In this document: positions 1-9,511 of the stretch, one piece after another
Layout of the letters: the number at the start of each line of letters is the position of its first letter
Position numbering within the stretch: the first letter of the stretch is position 1
The notes under the pieces: model-generated
The model's input: the letters and a program-made list of their open reading frames with translations, nothing else
Told to the model about the DNA's origin: nothing
Databases searched by the model: none
DNA from: Ensifer oleiphilus
GTDB taxonomy: Bacteria > Pseudomonadota > Alphaproteobacteria > Rhizobiales > Rhizobiaceae
Assembly: GCF_013371465.1 (NCBI RefSeq)
Contig: NZ_JABWDU010000001.1
Span: 1,231,794-1,295,793 of the forward strand
Reading direction: 5' to 3'
DNA: 64,000 bases
Position numbers and translations under genes: made by a program

Positions 1-1494
1 CCCGGTATCCGCCCGGTTTCCGTTGTGGATATCGGCTCGAACTCCATTCGCCTTGTCGTCTACGAAGGCCTGAGCCGCGCTCCGGCCATGCTGTTCAACG
101 AAAAGGTCATGTGCGGTCTGGGTAAGGGCATCGATGCCACCGGACGCATGGACGAAGAAAGCGTCGAGCGTGCTCTCAGGGCGCTGCATCGCTTTAACGC
201 GCTGTCGCAGCAGGCGCGCGCGACCTCCATGTATGTCTTGGCGACAGCGGCCGCCCGCGAGGCGAGCAACGGTCCGGCCTTCATCGCCAAGGCCGAGGCC
301 ATCCTCGGTCACAAGGTGCGCATCCTCACTGGCGAAGAAGAAGCCTACTTCTCCGCCATGGGCATCGTCAGCGGCTATCATGATCCCGATGGCGTGGTCG
401 GCGACCTCGGAGGCGGCTCGCTGGAACTCGATGAGGTCAGCGGAAAGACGATCGGCAAGGGCATCACGCTCCCACTCGGCGGTATCCGCCTCTTCGAGCA
501 CAGCGGCGGCTCGCTGCCGAGGGCCCGCACCTGGGTGCGCAAATTCATGAAAAGCACACCGGTGCTGAAAGCCGGCGCCGGCCGCACTTTCTATGCCGTC
601 GGTGGTACGTGGCGCTCGATCGCCAAGCTGCACATGGAAATCCGGAACTATCCACTGCATATGATGCAGGGCTATGAGATTTCCTACGACGAGGCGATGG
701 CGCTGCTACCGGAAGTGATCGAGCCGAAGAACATCAAGCCGTCGGCCTATGCGACGATCTCCAAGAGCCGTCGCAGCCTGCTTCCTTTCGGCGCGATCGT
801 GATGCAGGAGGCGCTGTCGATCATGAAGCCGGAGCGGATTTCGTTCTCGGCGCTCGGCGTGCGCGAAGGCTATCTCTTCTCGCTCCTGAACGAGAACGAA
901 CGGGCGCAGGATCCGCTGCTGACCGCTGCCGGCGAAATCGCCATCCTGCGGGCGCGTTCGCCCGAGCATGCCCGTGAGCTTGCCGACTGGACCGGCCGCA
1001 TGGTGCCGTTCTTCGGCGTCGAGGAAACCGAAGAGGAAAGCCGCTATCGCCAGGCGGCCTGCCTCCTTGCCGATATCAGCTGGCGTGCACACCCGGATTA
1101 TCGCGGCCTGCAGGCGCTGAACATCATCGCCCACTCGACCTTCTCCGGCATCACCCATGCCGGGCGGGCCTATATCGCGCTTGCCAATTATTATCGCTTC
1201 GAAGGCCTGAACGATGATGGTGCGACCGGCGCCTTGACCGGGATTACCACGCCGCGGCTGCTGGAACTGGCAAAGCTGCTTGGCGGCCTTTTGCGCGTCG
1301 CCTACCTCTTCTCTGCTTCGATGCCGGGTGTGGCGAAGAACCTGACGTTCCGCAAATCGTCATTGCCGGATATCGATCTGGAGATCGTCGTGCCTGCGGC
1401 CTATTCGGAGTTTGCCGGCGAGCGCCTCGACGGGCGGCTGCAACAGCTCGGCAAGCTGACCGGCAGAAGATTGGCATTCCATTTCGAGAGCTGA
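1..1494 (+). CDS. ppx: Ppx/GppA exopolyphosphatase, 5' end outside the window
   Basis: Exopolyphosphatase / guanosine pentaphosphate phosphohydrolase family, which removes terminal phosphate from polyphosphate or pppGpp in the cytoplasm. The reading frame is open from base 1, so the start codon lies upstream; 497 residues are visible. The sugar-kinase-like ATPase fold shows its first phosphate loop, DIGSNSIRLVVYE, within the first 25 visible residues, and the second, GDLGGGSLEL, near visible residue 134. The length is normal for an alphaproteobacterial Ppx missing only a few N-terminal residues. A GTG at 25 could be mistaken for the start, but the conserved residues just before it (the sequence VSVVDIGS) argue against that. 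A strong terminator follows 22 bases after the stop. In rhizobia this gene is usually followed by the 23S rRNA methyltransferase gene rlmE; that is not so here. The family call is firm; the preferred substrate cannot be read from sequence. Confidence 0.93.
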   Translation, partial: PGIRPVSVVDIGSNSIRLVVYEGLSRAPAMLFNEKVMCGLGKGIDATGRMDEESVERALRALHRFNALSQQARATSMYVLATAAAREASNGPAFIAKAEAILGHKVRILTGEEEAYFSAMGIVSGYHDPDGVVGDLGGGSLELDEVSGKTIGKGITLPLGGIRLFEHSGGSLPRARTWVRKFMKSTPVLKAGAGRTFYAVGGTWRSIAKLHMEIRNYPLHMMQGYEISYDEAMALLPEVIEPKNIKPSAYATISKSRRSLLPFGAIVMQEALSIMKPERISFSALGVREGYLFSLLNENERAQDPLLTAAGEIAILRARSPEHARELADWTGRMVPFFGVEETEEESRYRQAACLLADISWRAHPDYRGLQALNIIAHSTFSGITHAGRAYIALANYYRFEGLNDDGATGALTGITTPRLLELAKLLGGLLRVAYLFSASMPGVAKNLTFRKSSLPDIDLEIVVPAAYSEFAGERLDGRLQQLGKLTGRRLAFHFES

Positions 1495-1516
1495 ACGCTT
1501 CTCGATCTCAGTTGAA

Positions 1517-1549
1517 GGGCGCGCGGACGGAGATCCGCGCGCCCTTTTT
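1517..1549 (+). terminator. Rho-independent terminator after ppx
   Basis: An 11-bp perfect GC-rich stem (GGGCGCGCGGA / TCCGCGCGCCC) with a 6-base loop is followed by five T. It lies 22 bases after the ppx stop. It ends next to the stop of the convergent esterase gene, so the hairpin may also slow transcription from that side, though there is no T-run in that direction. Confidence 0.85.
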
Positions 1550-1551
1550 GT

Positions 1552-2910
1552 CTATTCGGCCTTCAGGAAGTCGCCGACCTCGAGCAGAACGAACTCGTTG
1601 TCGTCTGCCTTGTCGAGCGCACGGCCGGCCGAGAACGGCAGGTTGTTGTCGTTGCCGACGATGATGTGCGTGTCGTCGACGCGATCGACGTTTTCTATCG
1701 TCACGAACGGCATGTCGTAGTAGCCGTCGCCACCGCCCTGGCGCTTCTTGTTATCAGGGTCGGCGATCTTCAGAAGGTCGATGTAGCCGATCTTACGAAC
1801 GGCCTTGCCGACATTGCTGTCGTCGAAGGCGATCTTGTAGACGCGCTTCACCTTCGAGCCGACGGCAAAGCAATCGGGCTTCGGGTCCTTGGGGTCGGCG
1901 CAGGCCTTGTCGAGCGTGCCGGCGCCATTGTCGCGTTCGATCACCAGAGCTGTTCTGTCGTCGAGCATGTTGAAGTCGCCGATCGCTTCCCCACCTTCGG
2001 CAAGCGGATAGAGCCAGCTGCGGCCGGTCCAGGCCTTGGTGGCGACGTCGAGCTCGATGACGCGCAGCGCCGGACGGCCATCCGCCTGTTCGACGGTTTC
2101 GCTGTCGGTCCAGATCGGGCCTTCGAGCAGGCCGTAGAGCTTGGCTCCGTCCTTCGAAAGGGCCATGCCTTCATAGCCACCGGAGCGCTTCAGGTTGAAG
2201 GCAGGCGTCTTCTTCGAGGGGTCGCCCTGCAGCGTCAGGGTCGGATTGTCGGGCGACATGACAGGTTTGCCGTCCACCGTGGTCGCGATGACGTCGGTCA
2301 GCTTGCCGTCGACGTCGAACTTCAGGATGTAGGGACCGAACTCCTCGCCGACCCAGAAGCCATCGGCGACCGGCTGGATCGATTCGACGTCGAAGTCGGC
2401 GCCTGTCAGGTAGCGCTTGTTGGAGCCCTCCATGACGATCGGGAAGGGGGCCTTGCGGTCGGGATCGGTGAGGAACAGGGTCTTCAGCGCCTCGACCTTG
2501 CCGGCGTCCCAGTCCATCTTCACGTGGTGCAGCATCAGCATGGCATCTGTCGAGTTCAGCTTGCTGCCGAAACCGTTGTCGGAAAGGCTCCAGAAGGTGC
2601 CGTCTTCCATCGCCTTGATGCCGGAAAAGCCCTGCATCGGCTGACCGTTGAAGGGCAGAGAAAGGCCTGTCGTGCGCACGCCATCCTTGCCGGGCACGGT
2701 GCCGAGCGCGTCAGCGCGCTTGCGGTCGGCGGTGGTGAATTTGCCGGATGTCTTGAGATACTCCGGAGCGTCCGACGGTGCCGCCAGGATCGTGTTTGCC
2801 GGCAGGATCGCGTGTGCCTTCAAGGTTGCTGGAAAGGCATTTTCTTCAGCCAAAGCGGCCGTCGTCATCAAAAGGGTGAGCGCCGCGGTGGCGAGAAGCG
2901 TTTTGGTCAT
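1552..2910 (-). CDS. Secreted esterase-like activity of phytase family protein
   Basis: Exported protein of the phytase-like family (Pfam PF13449), a beta-propeller-like fold found in secreted phosphoesterases. The N-terminus MTKTLLATAALTLLMTTAALA is a clear Sec signal peptide with AxA cleavage near residue 21. Family-typical stretches are GFSGIKAMEDGTFWSLSDNG near residues 97-115 and FWVGEEFGPYI near residue 190. A possible ATG four codons further upstream (2922) exists, but GGTGA six bases before the ATG at 2910 favours the shorter form of about 452 residues. The gene is convergent with ppx and separated from it by a shared terminator region. The upstream AraC gene lies in the same direction 114 bases away and may or may not share its transcript. 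Substrate is unknown; the family name does not prove phytase activity. Confidence 0.82.
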   Translation of the reverse strand: MTKTLLATAALTLLMTTAALAEENAFPATLKAHAILPANTILAAPSDAPEYLKTSGKFTTADRKRADALGTVPGKDGVRTTGLSLPFNGQPMQGFSGIKAMEDGTFWSLSDNGFGSKLNSTDAMLMLHHVKMDWDAGKVEALKTLFLTDPDRKAPFPIVMEGSNKRYLTGADFDVESIQPVADGFWVGEEFGPYILKFDVDGKLTDVIATTVDGKPVMSPDNPTLTLQGDPSKKTPAFNLKRSGGYEGMALSKDGAKLYGLLEGPIWTDSETVEQADGRPALRVIELDVATKAWTGRSWLYPLAEGGEAIGDFNMLDDRTALVIERDNGAGTLDKACADPKDPKPDCFAVGSKVKRVYKIAFDDSNVGKAVRKIGYIDLLKIADPDNKKRQGGGDGYYDMPFVTIENVDRVDDTHIIVGNDNNLPFSAGRALDKADDNEFVLLEVGDFLKAE

Positions 2911-3024
2911 GAAAGTCACCATGGGTTGGATGCCAGAGTACGCGAACCCGATAGGCGGCTTTGATGACGGTTGGGTGATATCTGGCTTACAGCGCTGTGA
3001 AGCTTTGATGACAGGGCATCGGCG

Positions 3025-3921
3025 TCAGCCGGCAAGGGCAAGCGTCGCCCATCGACCCGGCGTCACGCCGTAAGCGCGTTTGAAGTGGCGGGTGAAGTGG
3101 GCCTGGTCGGCAAAGCCGTTATCGAGCGCCGCACCCGCCAGGCTGTGGCCGGTCGCAATCATCCGACGCGCCTGCTCCAGCCGCCGCATCAAGAGATAGC
3201 GGTGCGGGCTGGTGCCGAGAACCTTGCGGAACTGGCGGGCGAGCGTGAAGCGATCAAGGCCACTGACGGATTCGAGTTCCTGTGACCCGACCGGGCGATC
3301 GAGATTGGCCCTGAGATAATCCGTCGCCTCGAACACTGCCCGTTTCGCAGATCGGCCGGCGGCCTTTGCCGTCGTGCCGGCATGGCGACACAGCCCCTCG
3401 GCGATACGCGTCAGAATGTCGTCCAGCGCCAGTTCGTCGATGCCGCAGTCAAGGTCCATGACGGCCTCGCCGATCGCTTGGCGCAGGGCCGTATCGCCTA
3501 CAACGGGCGCTGCTATGAAAGGCAAGGCTGCGCCGTTGTCGCCAAGGGCCGCAATCAATCGCTCCGGCTGCAGATACATCATCCGATAGCGAAGCGTTGC
3601 TTCCGTTCCTGCGCCGCCGTCGTGCAGCTCGTCCGGATGGATGATGATGATGCTTCCCGGCGTGCTGTATCGGCTCTCGCCGCGATACTGGAAGGTTTGA
3701 ATGCCGCCGAGGGTAACGCCAAGCGCGTAGGTGTCGTGGCGATGCGGCTCGAAGACCTTGCCGTGCAGCCGCGCCTCGATCCGCTCGATGCCGTCCACAG
3801 GTGCTGCGACGCGGATGCCATCGCCCGGTGATCCGCACAATCGTTCAAGATCGATACCCGCGTCTTCGGTTAAGGCCTCTCCGGGCACGCCCTGATGTCC
3901 TGAAATGGAGAAACCCGTCAT
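3025..3921 (-). CDS. AraC family transcriptional regulator
   Basis: DNA-binding regulator with an N-terminal cupin-type AraC sensor domain (HRHDTYALGVTLGGIQTF; a conserved IIIIHPDELHDG turn) and a C-terminal double helix-turn-helix ending in FADQAHFTRHFKRAYGVTPGRW, the classic AraC signature. The ligand is unknown. The ATG at 3921 gives 298 residues; longer frames reach back to 4032 but run through the facing DUF2000 gene and lack homologous character. A GTG at 3888 preceded by AGGACATCAGGG is an alternative start. The gene is divergent from the DUF2000 gene, the usual arrangement for an AraC regulator and its target, so it probably controls that gene. With the 3921 start, the two genes share the four bases CATG as their start codons. 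Confidence 0.88.
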   Translation of the reverse strand: MTGFSISGHQGVPGEALTEDAGIDLERLCGSPGDGIRVAAPVDGIERIEARLHGKVFEPHRHDTYALGVTLGGIQTFQYRGESRYSTPGSIIIIHPDELHDGGAGTEATLRYRMMYLQPERLIAALGDNGAALPFIAAPVVGDTALRQAIGEAVMDLDCGIDELALDDILTRIAEGLCRHAGTTAKAAGRSAKRAVFEATDYLRANLDRPVGSQELESVSGLDRFTLARQFRKVLGTSPHRYLLMRRLEQARRMIATGHSLAGAALDNGFADQAHFTRHFKRAYGVTPGRWATLALAG

Positions 3922-4327
3922 GTTCGACACCAAGTTTGCGATCGTGTTGCGCGAGGATCTGGCCACCTGGCAGAAGCTGAACGTCACCGCATTTCTGGCC
4001 ACCGGCATCGCCGGACAGAAGCCGGCAATCATCGGTGAAGTCTACCGCGATGGCGCCGGCAACGTCTACAACGCACTGAGCGTTCAACCGATCATCGTGT
4101 TATCGGCAGATGGTGCGACGCTCGGCAACATTCAACGCCGCGCGATCGAAAGGCAAATACAAACGTCTGTCTATGTTGATGCCATGTTCTCGACCGGTCA
4201 CGACAGTGCCAACCGCGCCGCCTTCGCTGAAACCAGTCCCGGCGACGCGAAGGTTGCCGGCATTGCCGTTCATGCCGACAAGAAGCTGGTCGACAAGATC
4301 ACCAAGGGGGCGAAGCTACACGGGTGA
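3920..4327 (+). CDS. DUF2000 family protein
   Basis: Small cytoplasmic protein of the DUF2000 family (about 135 residues), of unknown biochemical function. The opening MFDTKFAIVLREDLATWQ and the later ATGIAG and MFSTGHDSANR segments are typical. Two starts are possible: ATG at 3905 and ATG at 3920. GGAG at 3907-3910, nine bases before the second ATG, makes 3920 the better choice. It faces the AraC regulator and overlaps the convergent cyclase gene by 12 bases at its 3' end. Members of this family often sit beside AraC or Lrp regulators, which suggests a regulated metabolic or stress role, but that is inference. Confidence 0.85.
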   Translation: MFDTKFAIVLREDLATWQKLNVTAFLATGIAGQKPAIIGEVYRDGAGNVYNALSVQPIIVLSADGATLGNIQRRAIERQIQTSVYVDAMFSTGHDSANRAAFAETSPGDAKVAGIAVHADKKLVDKITKGAKLHG

Positions 4328-5371
4328 AGGCTGGCTGGCCAGCTGCGGCGTCGGCGTACCCCCGGCGCGGAGCGCCAGCACGCCGAGCTTCTGCCCGCGT
4401 CCCTTGACGGCGTGCTCACCGAGATCCTCGGCACGCACATAATGAGGCAGCCGCATCTTGCGGGCGAGGTCGGCGGAAATGAGGACCTGATGGTTCAGCG
4501 TCTTGCAGAAGCCTTCAAGCCGGGCCGTCGTGTTCACCGTGTCGCCGAAATAGGTGATCTTGTGGCGGTCGAGGCCGATTTCAGCCGCGACGATGGTCCC
4601 CCCATGGAGAGCCGCACGCAGGCGCGGAACCTCGCCGAATTCCTTCTGCCAGCGGTGCGCGTCCGCGTCGATCATCTCCAGAATGTCGAAGACGCAATGG
4701 ATACAAGCTGCGTTGTTTGTGGCCCGGTCGAAGGGCCAGGTGATGACTGCGGCGTCTCCCACATAGTCGTCGATCGACCCGCGATAGCGCAGGACCGGAT
4801 CTGCGATCGTCGCGAACAGCTTGCCGAGGTATTCCTGCATCCGCAGGTCGCCGTTGCGCTCGGCATAGGAGGTCGAGCCGGCGAGATCGATGAATAGGAA
4901 CACGCGCTCTTCCTGGATCGGCCTGCGGTAGCGCCCAGTCAGCAGGCTTAGGAAGACGTCGCGCCCGAGCAGTTCACGGACCCTGAGGATGAAGACGAGC
5001 GAGCCCGAGATGGCTAATGCAAAGAGCAGAACCGTCTTGGACGGCACCATCGCCTCCATCCAGTGATCGTTCATCACGCCGCTCATCCCCATGATCAGAC
5101 CGGCGGCCGCGTAACCGATATCGAGCAGCACGAAATAGATCGCGAGCGAGGCGACGAAGAAGACCGGTGTTGAGAAGGCATGGATCCGTCGATTGAGGCG
5201 CCGGAAAATGATGCGTCGCTCGAATGCAATGATCGGCGTGCACATGAACAGTGCATAGGTCGCGCCGATCAGCCAACCCGTCCCATAGACAATCCCCGCG
5301 TAGACGGCACCGGCCGCTGCGACGACCAGCAGCAGGAGAAGTCCTTCGAAAGTGGAGAAACGCCAGCGCAT
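4316..5371 (-). CDS. Membrane-bound class III adenylate/guanylate cyclase
   Basis: Predicted integral membrane cyclase making cAMP or cGMP. Residues 1-140 carry about four membrane segments (around 8-28, 30-48, 68-90 and 110-130). The cytoplasmic C-terminal cyclase domain starts near residue 155. Metal-binding aspartates are visible in FLFIDLAGSTSYAE and DDYVGDAAVITW, and the transition-state Asn/Arg pair in GDTVNTTARLE. All catalytic positions are therefore present, so the enzyme is probably active. Rhizobia carry many class III cyclases, some used in host signalling; nothing here links this one to a particular signal. The gene stands alone; its 3' end overlaps the DUF2000 gene by 12 bases tail to tail. 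ATP versus GTP preference is not certain from motifs alone. Confidence 0.9.
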   Translation of the reverse strand: MRWRFSTFEGLLLLLVVAAAGAVYAGIVYGTGWLIGATYALFMCTPIIAFERRIIFRRLNRRIHAFSTPVFFVASLAIYFVLLDIGYAAAGLIMGMSGVMNDHWMEAMVPSKTVLLFALAISGSLVFILRVRELLGRDVFLSLLTGRYRRPIQEERVFLFIDLAGSTSYAERNGDLRMQEYLGKLFATIADPVLRYRGSIDDYVGDAAVITWPFDRATNNAACIHCVFDILEMIDADAHRWQKEFGEVPRLRAALHGGTIVAAEIGLDRHKITYFGDTVNTTARLEGFCKTLNHQVLISADLARKMRLPHYVRAEDLGEHAVKGRGQKLGVLALRAGGTPTPQLASQPSPV

Positions 5372-5510
5372 GCGGAAAGGCCTCGAAACCCGATAGCGGA
5401 AGAAGGGGCACGTCGGCCAACGTCGTTGTACCGTGTCGCGTCAGCGCGCCGATTCGCGGTCGTTTGATTGCGAATCGGCCTTGCTAAGGGGCCTTGGCTA
5501 GAGCCGGATT

Positions 5511-5534
5511 CGGGCGGAAAGTTGTTGCCGCCCG
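5511..5534 (-). terminator. Hairpin downstream of rnd
   Basis: A perfect 7-bp inverted repeat (CGGGCGG / CCGCCCG) with a 10-base loop lies 8-31 bases after the rnd stop. There is no T-run on the minus strand, so it would be a weak or Rho-assisted terminator or an mRNA 3'-end stabiliser. TTTT follows it on the plus strand, but no plus-strand gene ends there. Confidence 0.35.
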
Positions 5535-5541
5535 ATCGTTT

Positions 5542-6693
5542 TCAGTCGCCGATTTCCATCGCTTCGATCTTCTTGTCGACGAAGCGCAGAGCCACTTCGC
5601 CGTTGATCAATTTCAGTGCCGTATCGCCGAACAACTCACGCCGCCAGCCCTTGAGCGCGCCGACATCGGCCTTCTCGCCCTCGGCGGCGATCTTGTCGAG
5701 ATCGTCGCTGTTGGCGATGATCTTGGCAGCCACGCCCTGTTTCTCGGCGATCAGCTTCAGCAGCACCTTGAGCATTTCAGTGGCAGCGGCAGCACCTTCG
5801 GGTGTGTGGTTCTGTCGCGGCAACCGGGGCAGGTCGGTCTTGGGAATGGCAAGCGCTTCGTTGACCGCCTCGGTCAGCGCAGCGCCGGCGCTTGAGCGCT
5901 CCCAGCCCTTCGGAATGGTTCGCAGTCGCGCCAGTGCCTCGGAATCCTTCGGCTGCTGTTGCGCCACTTCATAGATGGCATCGTCCTTGAGGATGCGCCC
6001 GCGGGGAACGTTGCGATTGCGCGCCTCACGCTCACGCCAGGCCGCAACCTTCTGCAGAACGGCGAGTTCGATCGGCTTCTTGACACGCATCTTCAGGCGC
6101 TGCCAGGCGTCATCAGGGTGCAGGTCGTAGGTATCTTGCGCTTCGAGAATGGCCATCTCTTCCGAAAGCCACAGCGAACGGCCTTCGCGTTCGAGCTGTG
6201 CATTCAGATGCTGGTAGATGTCCCGCAAATGCGTGACATCGGCGAGCGCGTAATCCAGCTGTTTCTCGGTCAGCGGCCGGCGGCTCCAGTCGGTGAAGCG
6301 CGAGGACTTATCGATCTGCTCGCCCTTGATGCGGTTGACGAGCTGGTCGTAGGAGACGCTGTCGCCGAAACCGCAAACCATGGCGGCGACCTGGGTGTCG
6401 AAAATCGGGTGCGGGATCAGGTTGCCGAGATGGAAAATGATTTCGATATCCTGGCGTGCGGCATGGAACACCTTGATCACATCAGGGTTGGCCATCAGCG
6501 CGAAGAATGGCGCGAGGTCGATGCCCTTTGCCATCGGATCGACGATGACGGCCATATCCGGGTTCGCCATCTGGATGAGGCAAAGCTCCGGCCAGAAGGT
6601 GGTCTCACGCAGGAATTCCGTGTCGATCGTAATATAACTTGAGCGGGCCAGCTGCTGGCAGGCGGCCTCTAGATCTGCGGTTGTTTCAATCAT
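5542..6693 (-). CDS. rnd: Ribonuclease D
   Basis: 3'-5' exoribonuclease that trims tRNA precursors and other small RNAs. The DEDD exonuclease motifs are all present: ITIDTEFLRE (Asp24, Glu26), VFHAARQDIEI (Asp82) and the DEDDy motif LDYALADVTHL (Tyr148, Asp152). An HRDC domain follows in the second half, around residues 205-290. At 383 residues the length is standard for the family. In many alphaproteobacteria rnd lies close to aspS; here the multicopper oxidase and an MFS gene lie between them. The gene ends in a hairpin 8 bases after the stop. Confidence 0.95.
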   Translation of the reverse strand: MIETTADLEAACQQLARSSYITIDTEFLRETTFWPELCLIQMANPDMAVIVDPMAKGIDLAPFFALMANPDVIKVFHAARQDIEIIFHLGNLIPHPIFDTQVAAMVCGFGDSVSYDQLVNRIKGEQIDKSSRFTDWSRRPLTEKQLDYALADVTHLRDIYQHLNAQLEREGRSLWLSEEMAILEAQDTYDLHPDDAWQRLKMRVKKPIELAVLQKVAAWREREARNRNVPRGRILKDDAIYEVAQQQPKDSEALARLRTIPKGWERSSAGAALTEAVNEALAIPKTDLPRLPRQNHTPEGAAAATEMLKVLLKLIAEKQGVAAKIIANSDDLDKIAAEGEKADVGALKGWRRELFGDTALKLINGEVALRFVDKKIEAMEIGD

Positions 6694-6771
6694 CGGATTT
6701 AAATCACTGTGGCAAAAATGCGGCTAGGTTTTTCGTGTAGCCCTTCGTGCCATCCGTCACAATCGAAATTC

Positions 6772-8172
6772 TCAGACCACCTTGAAATAACCGGTCATGC
6801 CGGTCTTCTGATGCTCGATGATGTGGCAATGGAACACCCAGTCGCCAAGATTGTCGGCAACAAGCGCGACCTCCGCCTGTTCGTCGGGCAAAAGCAGGAT
6901 GGTGTCGGTCGGCGGCGGCAGGAATGTCCGCTTGTTCGAGCTTAGAATGCGGAAGCTCATGCCGTGCAGATGGATCGGATGGGCGTGGGGCGTCCGGTTG
7001 GCGATCTGCAGCACATAGCTCTTGCCGAGCTTCAACTCCTCGATCGCCGCGATCGGATCGGGCGTGTCGCCCGGCCACGGCACCTTGTTGATCGCCCAGA
7101 AGGTGTAGCCGAGCGAGCCGCAGATCGAGGGTGCCGCCTTGTGTTCGGCGGTGGCCGTCAGGTCGATAGGAATGCGCGTGGCAACAGACAGGTCCGCCTC
7201 GGCGATCGGATTGGCGGGCAGGGTTGCGACATCGCGGATGTCGCGCTTCAGGGACGGTCCTGTCGCGCGGAAGCTTGCGATCGTCCAGGGATGCGAGCCG
7301 CGCAGATTGCCGAGTTTTATGGTGGTGCCTTCGCTGTCGGGCATTCTGACCACGAGATCGATGCGTTGGCCGGGGCCGACGTCGTAGCGGTCGAGCGGGA
7401 AGGGCTTGTCGACTGGGTTGGCGTCCAGCGCGACGACCATGGCGTCGGCGCCCTCCAGTCCGAGCGTATAGATCCGCGTCACATCGGTCGCCGCGATCCG
7501 GACGCGCACGAGGCCGCCGGCAGGCGCGTCGTAGCTCGGCTCCTGCTGCCAGTTTGCGGTGCGCACCGTGCCGTAGGTGCCGCCGCGCGCCGCGTCCCTC
7601 GGCTTGAACGGGTCGATGAAGGCGCCGCCCTTGCCGAGCCGCCAGTCGCGCAGGTTCAAGACGATCTCGGCGTCGAACACAGGATCGTCAGGGTTCTCGA
7701 CGACGATGACGCCGGTCAGTCCGCGACCCATCTGGGTCAGCGTGTTGCAGTGCGGGTGGTACCAGAACGTGCCGGCGTCCGGCGGCGTGAAGACGTAGTC
7801 GAAGGGATCGCCCGGATAGACATAAGGCTGGGTCATCTCGGGCACCCCATCCATGGCGTTGGGGATGCGAAGCCCGTGCCAGTGCACGGTTGTCGGTTCG
7901 TCGAGGCCATTGATCAGTCGCGCGGCATAGGGCTCGCCCATGCGCATCCGCAGGCCCGGCGGCATGCCGTTATTGGCGGCGTCCCCGAGCCCATAGGTCA
8001 TGACCTTGGGCGTAACGCCGTCTGCGGCGATCTGCGCCTCGATCAGTTGCGCCGTGAGGATCTGCGGATCGGGCGCAGCACCAGCGCGTGCAGCCATGCC
8101 CGCGCCGAACGCGAAGGCGCCACCCAAAGCGGCGGAGCCCTGGAGAAACGTGCGGCGGCTGATCAGGGACAT
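6772..8172 (-). CDS. Tat-exported multicopper oxidase
   Basis: Periplasmic multicopper oxidase (CueO/SufI-like fold) that oxidises Cu(I) or phenolic substrates with O2. The N-terminus MSLISRRTFLQGSAALGGAF is a twin-arginine signal with an alanine-rich hydrophobic stretch. Copper ligands are in four clusters: TVHWHGLRIPN, GTFWYHPHCNT, HAHPIHLHGMSF and the C-terminal DWVFHCHIIEHQKTGM. The last holds the type 1 Cys-His-Met set, and the CHCHxxxH-type trinuclear ligands are complete, so the enzyme should be active. There is no methionine-rich insert as in CueO. It lies 78 bases upstream of rnd and 100 bases downstream of an MFS gene in the same direction. A copper-detoxification role is plausible but no copper regulator or exporter is next to it. 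Confidence 0.9.
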   Translation of the reverse strand: MSLISRRTFLQGSAALGGAFAFGAGMAARAGAAPDPQILTAQLIEAQIAADGVTPKVMTYGLGDAANNGMPPGLRMRMGEPYAARLINGLDEPTTVHWHGLRIPNAMDGVPEMTQPYVYPGDPFDYVFTPPDAGTFWYHPHCNTLTQMGRGLTGVIVVENPDDPVFDAEIVLNLRDWRLGKGGAFIDPFKPRDAARGGTYGTVRTANWQQEPSYDAPAGGLVRVRIAATDVTRIYTLGLEGADAMVVALDANPVDKPFPLDRYDVGPGQRIDLVVRMPDSEGTTIKLGNLRGSHPWTIASFRATGPSLKRDIRDVATLPANPIAEADLSVATRIPIDLTATAEHKAAPSICGSLGYTFWAINKVPWPGDTPDPIAAIEELKLGKSYVLQIANRTPHAHPIHLHGMSFRILSSNKRTFLPPPTDTILLLPDEQAEVALVADNLGDWVFHCHIIEHQKTGMTGYFKVV

Positions 8173-8272
8173 TCTGGCAATCTCGGCAACTGGTTAGGAC
8201 GACAGATCAGGTTCTAAACCTGATCGTCGCAATCAGCAATTCGCCCGCGCAGGCGCATCTTGCCGCAGGGGG

Positions 8273-9511
8273 TCAGTCGTCCTTGCGCGGTTGGTTGCCG
8301 CCTGCGAGCTTGTTGAAGAAGGACGAGGTCCGCAGCAGGTTGCGGAAGGGCATGGCACGCGCTTCCGTCGGCACGCCGCTGCGGGCCGTCATGCGCCTGA
8401 TTGTATAGAGCATGAAGAGGAAGAGGATGGCGGCGGTATAGATGAACAGCGCCTGCGGGCCAAAGATTTCGAGCAGGAAGGAGGCGAACAGCGGGCCGAT
8501 GATCGCACCGAGCGACCAGAAGAACAGCATGCCCGCGGAGACAAGCGCATGCTGGCCTTCCGCCGCGTGGTCGTTGGCATGAGCCGAGCAAAGCGAATAG
8601 AGCGGCATCGCGAAAGCGCCGAACAGGAAGATACCGGCGAAATTCAGCCACTCGTCGTTGCCGGCGCCAAAGGCAAGGAAAAGGCCGGCGAGCAGCGACC
8701 CGAAGGTGGCAATCAGGATGATCAGGCGCCGGTCGATCTGGTCGGAGTAGTGGCCGAGCGGATATTGCAAGACGACGCCGCCGATAATGCCGGCGCTCAT
8801 GAAGGTGGCGATCGCCGTCACCGACAGGCCGATGCCCTGAGCATAGATCGGGCCAAGCGACCGGAAGGCTGCGTTGGTGAGGCCGACCACGATGCAGCCG
8901 ACGGTCGCAAGCGGCGAGATATTCCACAGCGCCTTGACGTCGAAGCGGATCGCTTCCGGCGCCACCGGGCTCGACCGGTCGGCAAAGGAAATCGGCACGA
9001 GTGACAGGGTCAATGCCATCGAGATGATCGCGAAGAGTTCGAAGCCGCCGATCCCGATGCCGGGAATGATGTATTGGGCCGCGGTGACCGAGCCGAGATC
9101 GACCAGGCGATAGACGGACAGCGTCCGCGCGCGATTGGTATTGGTGACGCTGGCGTTCAGCCAGCTCTCGACGGTGGCGAAAAGACAGGCGAAGGCGATA
9201 CCGGCGACCAGCCGCATCAGGAACCACATGAACGGGTTGATGACGAGCACCATGGCGATCGCCGCCGCCGATGCGATTGCTGCCATCGCCGAGAAAGTGC
9301 GGATATGGCCGATCGACCGCAGGATGCGTGTGACATAGACGCAGCCAAGCGCGAAGCCGATATTGTAGCCGGCGCCGATGACGCCGATCAGCGATGTCGA
9401 GAAGCCTTCTTCGAGCGCCCTGAGCGAGATGAACGTGCCTTGCAGTCCGTTGCCGCCGATGAGGATGCCTGCGGTGACAAGAAGCGGAATGAGCGGACGA
9501 ATTTGCGACAT
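8273..9511 (-). CDS. MFS transporter, YcaD-like
   Basis: Major facilitator transporter of 412 residues with 12 predicted membrane helices, starting [20 protein letters not shown]. The fold resembles the YcaD/YfkF group, and the cytoplasmic tail of about 35 residues is polar. A start 39 codons further upstream is possible in frame, but that extension is hydrophilic and cysteine-rich and looks non-native. The gene is divergent from aspS with about 310 bases between start codons. That interval has no obvious conserved motif. Substrate is unknown. Confidence 0.85.
   Translation of the reverse strand: MSQIRPLIPLLVTAGILIGGNGLQGTFISLRALEEGFSTSLIGVIGAGYNIGFALGCVYVTRILRSIGHIRTFSAMAAIASAAAIAMVLVINPFMWFLMRLVAGIAFACLFATVESWLNASVTNTNRARTLSVYRLVDLGSVTAAQYIIPGIGIGGFELFAIISMALTLSLVPISFADRSSPVAPEAIRFDVKALWNISPLATVGCIVVGLTNAAFRSLGPIYAQGIGLSVTAIATFMSAGIIGGVVLQYPLGHYSDQIDRRLIILIATFGSLLAGLFLAFGAGNDEWLNFAGIFLFGAFAMPLYSLCSAHANDHAAEGQHALVSAGMLFFWSLGAIIGPLFASFLLEIFGPQALFIYTAAILFLFMLYTIRRMTARSGVPTEARAMPFRNLLRTSSFFNKLAGGNQPRKDD

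Noticed and set aside
1666-2964. Long plus-strand open frame (432 codons) opposite the phytase-like gene
   Set aside because: It is antisense to a gene with clear signal peptide and family motifs, has Val/Asp/Arg-biased low-complexity composition and no ribosome-binding site: a GC-rich shadow.
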